Positions 6,352 to 10,468 of a DNA stretch of 10,468 nucleotides are shown here, piece after piece. The position numbers and the translations under genes were made by a program. Source of the stretch: Oscillospiraceae bacterium (lineage in GTDB: Bacteria; Bacillota; Clostridia; Oscillospirales; Oscillospiraceae); NCBI GenBank assembly GCA_009785655.1, contig WQVW01000031.1:1-10468 (forward strand), given 5' to 3'. Position 1 is the stretch's first letter. Each line of letters starts with the position of its first letter. The notes beneath the pieces are model-generated. The model was not told the origin of the DNA, did no database searches, and worked only from the letters and a program-made list of their open reading frames with translations.

Positions 6352-6413
6352 AACACGGCAAGCAGTAATAATTGCCCCGCACTAAGCATATCCCTTAGCA
6401 GGAGGGATGTCTT

Positions 6414-7646
6414 ATGAAAAAGGTACTCACAATACTCACCGCGCTGACAATGCTTATTTCGACGAGCACACGGACACTATCCGTCTTTGAGTATGAGCCG
6501 GTATTTTTCGACTATATTGACAACGAGCCGATTGATCTGGCGTTTTTTGCGCGGGAATACACCCCCGTTTCGTCGGTTGCAGAGCTTTCAATCAATGCCC
6601 CATCCGCCATCTTGATGGAGCGCGACAGCGGCAACGTGATATTTGAAAAAGACGCGGACACAAAGCGCGAACCCGCCAGCGTTACCAAGGTGATGACCAT
6701 GCTGCTGATAGTGGAGGCGATAGAATCCGGTACGATAACGATGGATGAAACGGTCACAACCAGTGCTTTCGCGGCGTCAATGGGCGGCTCTCAGGTATAC
6801 TTGGAAGAGGGCGAACAGATGAGTGTCCGCGAGATGTTAAAAGCGATCGTGGTTTCATCCGCCAATGACGCCGCTGTAGCGATGGCGGAGCATATATCCG
6901 GCGCTGAGCAGGTGTTCGTCTCCAGGATGAATGTCCGTGCTGTGGAACTGGGGATGACAAACACACATTTCACCAATTCCACCGGCTTGATGGACGACGC
7001 AACACACGTGACCACCGCCCGGGATATCGCCATCATGTCGCGGGAACTTATCCGGCACGACATGATCAAAGCGTTCACAACCATCTGGACGGATACGCTG
7101 CGCAATGGCGAATTTGGTCTCTCCAACACGAATAAATTGATTAGATTCTATGAAGGCGCAACCGGACTGAAAACCGGATTCACACAACGCGCCATGCACT
7201 GCCTGGCCGCGACGGCGGAGCGGGACGGCGTTGAGTACATCGCCGTGGTTCTGGCTGCCGATACATCAGCTGACAGATTTGAAAGCGCGAGGACGCTTTT
7301 AAGCTTTGCGTTTGCCAATTTTACGACAATCGCTATACAGCCGGACGAGGTATTGCCGCCGATCAGCGTGACGCTCGGCAAAACACCGACAGTACAACCG
7401 GTTGTGCAGGGCGGCGGCAGACTTTTGGTTGAGAAACGCGATGCCGCGGCGATAACAAAGCAAGTGGAGCTTGTCGAAAACACCACAGCACCCGTGGCTC
7501 GCGGCAGTGAGCTTGGCAGACTCACGATACTCAGTGGAGAAACCCTGTTGGGCGAATACGCAATCGTGGCCGGAGACGACGTAGCCAGACTCGGCTGGGG
7601 AGATATTTTTATCAGTTTTTTGCGAATGTTCTTCACAGGCAGATAA
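6414..7646 (+). CDS. Serine-type D-Ala-D-Ala carboxypeptidase (DacF/PBP5-like, peptidase S11)
   Basis: A 410-residue low-molecular-weight penicillin-binding protein that removes the terminal D-Ala from peptidoglycan stem peptides at the outer face of the membrane. It has a signal peptide (MKKVLTILTALTMLIS, about 1-20), then a 35-residue linker rich in acidic and aromatic residues. The S11 catalytic domain (about 55-300) contains all three active-site motifs: SVTK with nucleophile Ser89 and Lys92, SAN (149-151) and KTG (253-255). A PBP5_C-like beta domain follows (about 305-395). The last residues, WGDIFISFLRMFF, look like the amphipathic C-terminal membrane anchor of the family. The ATG at 6414 has AGGAGGG 7 nt upstream. 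Length and motifs are complete, so it should be active. It is a stand-alone gene with its own terminator. DacF-type (sporulation) versus a vegetative housekeeping role cannot be decided here. Confidence 0.94.
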   Translation: MKKVLTILTALTMLISTSTRTLSVFEYEPVFFDYIDNEPIDLAFFAREYTPVSSVAELSINAPSAILMERDSGNVIFEKDADTKREPASVTKVMTMLLIVEAIESGTITMDETVTTSAFAASMGGSQVYLEEGEQMSVREMLKAIVVSSANDAAVAMAEHISGAEQVFVSRMNVRAVELGMTNTHFTNSTGLMDDATHVTTARDIAIMSRELIRHDMIKAFTTIWTDTLRNGEFGLSNTNKLIRFYEGATGLKTGFTQRAMHCLAATAERDGVEYIAVVLAADTSADRFESARTLLSFAFANFTTIAIQPDEVLPPISVTLGKTPTVQPVVQGGGRLLVEKRDAAAITKQVELVENTTAPVARGSELGRLTILSGETLLGEYAIVAGDDVARLGWGDIFISFLRMFFTGR

Positions 7647-7650
7647 GCAC

Positions 7651-7687
7651 AAAACAGGGGTGTGAAACAGTTTCATATCCCTGTTTT
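7651..7687 (+). terminator. Terminator after the carboxypeptidase gene
   Basis: A 9-bp stem AAAACAGGG (7651-7659) / CCCTGTTTT (7679-7687), with an inner stem TGAAA (7663-7667) / TTTCA (7671-7675), starts 5 bp after the stop codon. The T-run is only TTTT, so it could also act on minus-strand read-through. Confidence 0.7.
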
Positions 7688-7733
7688 GGCTGTGAATGCC
7701 CCGTTCACCTGCTTTTCTATACGCTTACTTGCA

Positions 7734-7739
7734 TATAAT
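7734..7739 (+). promoter_or_regulatory. Possible -10 box of the YitT-family gene
   Basis: A perfect TATAAT 55 bp before the ATG at 7795. No good -35 is seen at 16-18 nt upstream (GCTTTT is the best), so this is a weak call. It would give a leader of about 50 nt. Because a terminator precedes it, a promoter is needed somewhere in 7688-7790. Confidence 0.35.
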
Positions 7740-7794
7740 TCCCCACGTGTTGCCATAATAAGTGAAATAGAATCAGCACATTGAGGGACTCACC

Positions 7795-8631
7795 ATGAAG
7801 TGGATAAAGAAACTTTTTTATATCACATTGGCAATCACCCTAATCAGCGTCAGCGTGAATATGTTTTTGGGGCCGCATAGCATCGCCGCGGGCGGGATTA
7901 CCGGGCTCGCGATCATCTTTGAAGAGATGTTCGGCCTTGCGCGGTCGGTTGTTATCCTCGCATTCAATATCATAATCCTTATTGTCACATACATTTTTCT
8001 CGGGCGGGAAATCTTTTTCAATACAGCCATCGGCTCCATGCTGCTGCCTATTTTTATTGGGATTATTCCGCATAAGACGCTGGTGGAGAGCACGATGCTC
8101 TCAATGATTGCCGGCAGCGTGATTTTCGGCATCGCGGTTTCTGTCTTGTATAACAACAAAGCCTCCAGCGGCGGCACAGCTGTTCCGCCGTTGATTTTGC
8201 AGAAATATTTGAAAATCAACCCCGCCATCGGGCTTTTTTTGACCGATGGCATTGTCGTGATATTATCGCTGTTTGTGTTCAGCATCGACTCATTTTTCTA
8301 TGCTATTTTCTCAATTTTCATCACATCCGCAACAATGAAATATCTTGAATCCGGCATAAACAAGAAAAAGATGGTGTACATCATCAGCGATATGAGCGAG
8401 GAGATTTTAAACGATGTGCTGCACAAAGTCGGCAGAGGCGTCACGATACTGCCGGCCATCGGCGGGTATAGCAGAAATGACCACAACATGCTGATGGTCA
8501 CGCTAGACCGGCGGGATTACGCCCAGGTGATCGACATCGTGAATCAGCATGACAAAGAGGCGTTTATGATCACTGATGTGGTGTCAGAGGTGCACGGACA
8601 AGGCTTCACCTATGAATCTGGGAGTATATAA
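7795..8631 (+). CDS. YitT family membrane protein (DUF161 + DUF2179)
   Basis: A 278-residue integral membrane protein of the YitT family, whose transport or regulatory function is not established. The membrane part (about 1-185) shows the family's repeated glycine motifs, IAAGGITGLA (30-40) and SGGTAV (125-130), each followed by hydrophobic segments. This suggests an internal duplication, with about five or six membrane segments in total. The cytoplasmic C-terminal domain (about 193-270) matches DUF2179: MVYIISD, GRGVTILPAIGGYS, MLMVTLDRRDY, and AFMITDVVSEVHGQGF. GAGGG (7783-7787) lies 7 nt before the ATG. Length is normal for the family. It stands alone between two terminators, so its neighbours do not suggest a substrate. 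Confidence 0.93.
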   Translation: MKWIKKLFYITLAITLISVSVNMFLGPHSIAAGGITGLAIIFEEMFGLARSVVILAFNIIILIVTYIFLGREIFFNTAIGSMLLPIFIGIIPHKTLVESTMLSMIAGSVIFGIAVSVLYNNKASSGGTAVPPLILQKYLKINPAIGLFLTDGIVVILSLFVFSIDSFFYAIFSIFITSATMKYLESGINKKKMVYIISDMSEEILNDVLHKVGRGVTILPAIGGYSRNDHNMLMVTLDRRDYAQVIDIVNQHDKEAFMITDVVSEVHGQGFTYESGSI

Positions 8632-8660
8632 AACGCGGGGTTTGAAACCCCGCGTTTTTT
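8630..8660. terminator. Shared bidirectional terminator between convergent genes
   Basis: A perfect 13-bp stem, AAAACGCGGGGTT (8630-8642) / AACCCCGCGTTTT (8646-8658), with a 3-nt loop and two further T on the plus strand. It begins within the stop codon of the YitT-family gene and ends 2 bp before the stop codon of the convergent dehydrogenase gene. The minus-strand reading gives TTTTATAT, so both genes can end here. Confidence 0.92.
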
Positions 8661-8661
8661 C

Positions 8662-9651
8662 CTATTTCTGATTGATATTCTTGTAATCTTTAAACAATGC
8701 ATCCGGTGCTGTTTGTATCACCTCTTCAACAGTCCAGCCGTCGGGTTTTTCCATCATCGCCACAATGGCCGGGTTGGAATACCGCATTATTCTGCCACCG
8801 AAAGTCATGAATACTGAGCCGTTTATGTCTTTCGCGGCATCCGTGGCCAGATAGGTAATAAACGAAGCGAAAAGCTCCGGCGGTTCGGTACCGTCGTAGG
8901 TGACGATCGGGATGCCGCTTTTGGTGGAGGTCTCATCTTTGTCCACAACCTTGTCGAATAGCTCCATATCGACTGACGCGCGCGTTTTCGCCGCCGGAGC
9001 AAAACAGTTGGAGGTGATGTTCTCTTCCGCGAGTTCACAAGCCAACGCCCACGTCAAACCCAAGACGCCGGCATTCGCCGTGCAATACTCTGCTTGACGG
9101 ATATCCCCACCCAAAAACGCCGGTGAGGAGCAGTTGATAATACGCCCCCAGCCTTTTTTGCGCATGTACGGTACCGCATGACGAATCATGTTGAAATACC
9201 CTTTCGGCTTTACCCCGTTGACCGTGTCCCACAACTCTTCAGAGATTTTTTCAATCGGCGCGAATCCGAATGCACCGGCAACATTGACGATGATATCGAC
9301 AGATCCGTAAGTCTCTGCCGCGAAGTCAACTATGCACTTCGCTTCATCGAAGTCAGCAATGTTGCCGAAACACGCCGCCGCCTCACCGCCGGCCGCACGA
9401 ATTGCCGCCGCCGTTGTTTCCGCGTCGCCTGTGTACTTTTCGATCTCCGTATTATACCATTCCAGTTGCTCCGGCGTTAATTTCGCAAGCCTTGCTTCAT
9501 CTAGCTGATTGGCTGTATTCTTCTTTAATGGCCCTCTGTTATTCGTGACAACTTTGGCACCCTCTTCTGCCAGAGACAGCGCAATCGCACGCCCCACGCC
9601 TTGGCCGGATCCGGTCACAATCGCTACTTTGCCGCTTAGTAAATTACCCAT
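8662..9651 (-). CDS. Short-chain dehydrogenase/reductase with altered catalytic tetrad
   Basis: A 329-residue SDR-family protein, longer than the classical 250. The Rossmann motif TGSGQGVG (13-20) and NVAG (123-126, for NNAG) are present, as is the substrate-side Ser176 and Tyr189 at the standard 13-residue spacing. The Lys of YxxxK is Asn193 (YCTAN), and the tetrad Asn in the usual VNLKG position is Lys148 (VKPKG). An insert of about 30 residues (about 41-75) follows the second beta strand, and the C-terminus has an extra ~40 residues. Overall it resembles the HSD17B4/FabG-like branch that acts on acyl-CoA or hydroxyacyl substrates. The frame is open to 9807, but ATG 9651 has AGGAGG (9664-9659) at 7 nt, while ATG 9657 would be only 1 nt away. 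The substrate is unknown and enzymatic activity is uncertain. Confidence 0.88.
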   Translation of the reverse strand: MGNLLSGKVAIVTGSGQGVGRAIALSLAEEGAKVVTNNRGPLKKNTANQLDEARLAKLTPEQLEWYNTEIEKYTGDAETTAAAIRAAGGEAAACFGNIADFDEAKCIVDFAAETYGSVDIIVNVAGAFGFAPIEKISEELWDTVNGVKPKGYFNMIRHAVPYMRKKGWGRIINCSSPAFLGGDIRQAEYCTANAGVLGLTWALACELAEENITSNCFAPAAKTRASVDMELFDKVVDKDETSTKSGIPIVTYDGTEPPELFASFITYLATDAAKDINGSVFMTFGGRIMRYSNPAIVAMMEKPDGWTVEEVIQTAPDALFKDYKNINQK

Positions 9652-9687
9652 GTTCATTCCTCCTATGGTGCATATTTTGTATAGCAC

Positions 9688-9717
9688 ATTATACATCATC
9701 CTCACCGTCGATTGCAA
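9688..9717 (-). promoter_or_regulatory. Promoter of the dehydrogenase gene
   Basis: On the minus strand TTGCAA (9717-9712), an 18-nt spacer, then a perfect TATAAT (9693-9688). The start site near 9681 leaves a leader of about 30 nt with the AGGAGG site. The same -35 hexamer and spacer are used in the tRNA-Gly promoter (6329-6300), both within an ACTTGCAATC context. Confidence 0.65.
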
Positions 9718-9745
9718 GTACGCGGTTGTGAATATGGTGCATCCA

Positions 9746-9821
9746 TGTAGGGGCGGCCTTCGGCCGTCCGCAAACTCCCTGCGGACGGAAGATACGCAGA
9801 CGCGCACATCGCGCCCCTACA
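9746..9821. repeat. MITE/REP-like palindromic element, 76 bp
   Basis: The element is bounded by perfect 10-bp inverted ends, TGTAGGGGCG (9746-9755) and CGCCCCTACA (9812-9821). Inside are three further hairpins: CGGCC/GGCCG (9754-9758 / 9762-9766), CCGTCCGC/GCGGACGG (9764-9771 / 9781-9788), and GCGC/GCGC (9802-9805 / 9811-9814). It is richer in GC than its flanks and has no coding capacity. Similar short GTAGGGGCG-ended repeats are, from memory, common in many copies in clostridial genomes. Only one copy is in this window, so its repetitive nature is inferred. Its right end supplies the stop codon of the neighbouring gene. Confidence 0.7.
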
Positions 9822-10374
9822 GGTTAAGTGCTTCTTCCCATATCTCCGGAAACTTTGCGGACACGAACGCCGACAACGGATGTTCACCTTTTAATAACTC
9901 AAGCTCTTTGATCGCACCTAAAACCATGTTTCTGTCTCTTCTCTTTTGTTCATCTGAAAGATTCTCGAAATGATTTATGACGAGCAGCCCCTCTTTTTCG
10001 TACTGTAAAATCCGCTCATAGGCATCGTCAACAACATCTACGTCTTGTATCTCAACAGATTCTTTTGAAATTACCGCATGTTTAATCGTTGTGTTTTCAT
10101 CCGTCTCAAAATCACCGTTGCATATATATATGTACCCTTTTACACCTCCGTAAAACTCAAGTAGGCAGTCTTTGAAAGATTCATTGTAAACCGGCATACC
10201 GTCCTCGCGGATTTCAAATGTCATCCATTTATATCCTTTATTCCAGATATAGATTGAGGATAACGCTTTATTAGTTGATAAATAGACACAAGGATATTTT
10301 AAGTTTGAGTGCGGGTTTGCGTATGGCTTCAACGTATGCAATCCGCCCGCGACAGTTCCGTGATAGGCTATCAA
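9817..10374 (-). CDS. Unrecognised protein, possibly ADP-ribosyltransferase-like
   Basis: A 185-residue soluble protein with no signal peptide or membrane segment. I do not recognise a named domain. The N-terminus has AYHGT (3-7) followed after about 25 residues by VYLSTNKALSSIYIW (30-44), then an aromatic-rich middle (YGGVKGYIYICNGDF, about 74-88) and a charged helical C-terminus ending near FPEIWEEALNL. The YHGT plus STN pattern resembles the first two strands of ADP-ribosyltransferase-fold proteins, but no catalytic Glu can be assigned, so this is weak. The frame is open to TTG 10428 inside a hairpin. TTG at 10374 is preferred, with GGAGG (10388-10384) 9 nt upstream. The TAG stop (9819-9817) lies within the inverted end of the 76-bp repeat, so the last residue or so may have been changed by its insertion. 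Confidence 0.72.
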   Translation of the reverse strand: MIAYHGTVAGGLHTLKPYANPHSNLKYPCVYLSTNKALSSIYIWNKGYKWMTFEIREDGMPVYNESFKDCLLEFYGGVKGYIYICNGDFETDENTTIKHAVISKESVEIQDVDVVDDAYERILQYEKEGLLVINHFENLSDEQKRRDRNMVLGAIKELELLKGEHPLSAFVSAKFPEIWEEALNL

Positions 10375-10404
10375 CGAAAGCAACCTCCATTCTATGCAAA
10401 AACC

Positions 10405-10437
10405 GCCGCGCACCTGGATAAAATACAAGTGCGCGGC
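10405..10437. terminator. Hairpin, probable terminator of an off-window unit
   Basis: A perfect 9-bp GC-rich stem, GCCGCGCAC (10405-10413) / GTGCGCGGC (10429-10437), with a 15-nt loop. On the minus strand it is followed by GGTTTTTGC, and on the plus strand by TTTTGGTGTTTT, so it could terminate transcription either way. It sits 30 bp upstream of the TTG start at 10374. It could end a minus-strand gene beyond the window or attenuate transcription into the downstream gene. The remaining bases to 10468 show nothing assignable. Confidence 0.6.
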
Positions 10438-10468
10438 TTTTGGTGTTTTGATTAATGTTTATATGGAA

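Noticed and set aside
6512..7676. Several long minus-strand open frames opposite the carboxypeptidase gene
   Set aside because: They are frames opposite a complete S11 peptidase gene in moderately GC-rich DNA; none shows a motif or ribosome site.
9652..9807. 52-residue N-terminal extension of the dehydrogenase
   Set aside because: It would span the promoter and part of the 76-bp repeat; the AGGAGG at 9664-9659 marks ATG 9651 as the start.
1..10468. CRISPR array, prophage or restriction/defence island
   Set aside because: No regularly spaced direct repeats and no integrase, capsid, nuclease or methyltransferase gene were found in any frame; the gene set is mostly ordinary chromosomal functions.

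Overview
The window looks like a chromosomal segment of a low-to-medium GC, Gram-positive-type anaerobe of the Firmicutes (Clostridia or a related uncultured lineage). The reasons are strong AGGAGG-type ribosome sites, sigma-A-type promoters, a DesK/LiaS-type two-component system beside an ABC-2 exporter, a DacF-type D,D-carboxypeptidase, a YitT-family membrane protein, a small lipoprotein, and a tRNA gene with an encoded CCA end. This placement is an inference from gene content; no rRNA or marker gene is present.

Left end (1-592, minus strand): the first 178 residues of an IolI-like TIM-barrel sugar isomerase/epimerase with a clear promoter; its C-terminus lies outside the window. A strong hairpin (655-689) separates it from the next unit.

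Centre-left (708-5653): a divergent sensor/exporter module. An ABC ATPase and two ABC-2 permeases form a tightly packed minus-strand operon. Facing away from it, a HisKA_3 histidine kinase and an overlapping LuxR-type response regulator are encoded on the plus strand. Order and protein types match the Bacillus subtilis LnrJK-LnrLMN (YfiJK-LMN) antibiotic-sensing and export system. The 119-bp region between the two arms holds two perfect 12-bp palindromes and repeated GTCAT half-sites. One palindrome overlaps the -35 box of the kinase promoter. The exporter promoter has a perfect -10 but no recognisable -35, as expected if the regulator activates it.

Middle (5684-6290, minus strand): a tRNA-Gly(CCC) gene, followed 26 bp later by a small unknown lipoprotein gene that probably starts with CTG, then a canonical terminator. 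The two appear to share one transcript.

Middle-right (6300-8660, plus strand): a secreted penicillin-binding D,D-carboxypeptidase with its own terminator, then a YitT-family membrane protein. The latter ends at a strong hairpin shared with a convergent minus-strand gene.

Right end (8662-10468, minus strand): a short-chain dehydrogenase in which the catalytic Asn and Lys of the SDR tetrad appear exchanged (Lys148 and Asn193); a 76-bp MITE/REP-like element with 10-bp inverted ends; and an unrecognised 185-residue protein whose stop codon lies inside that element. A large hairpin at 10405-10437 bounds it upstream.

No gene-free stretch exceeds about 175 bp. No CRISPR array, insertion sequence, prophage gene or rRNA was seen.
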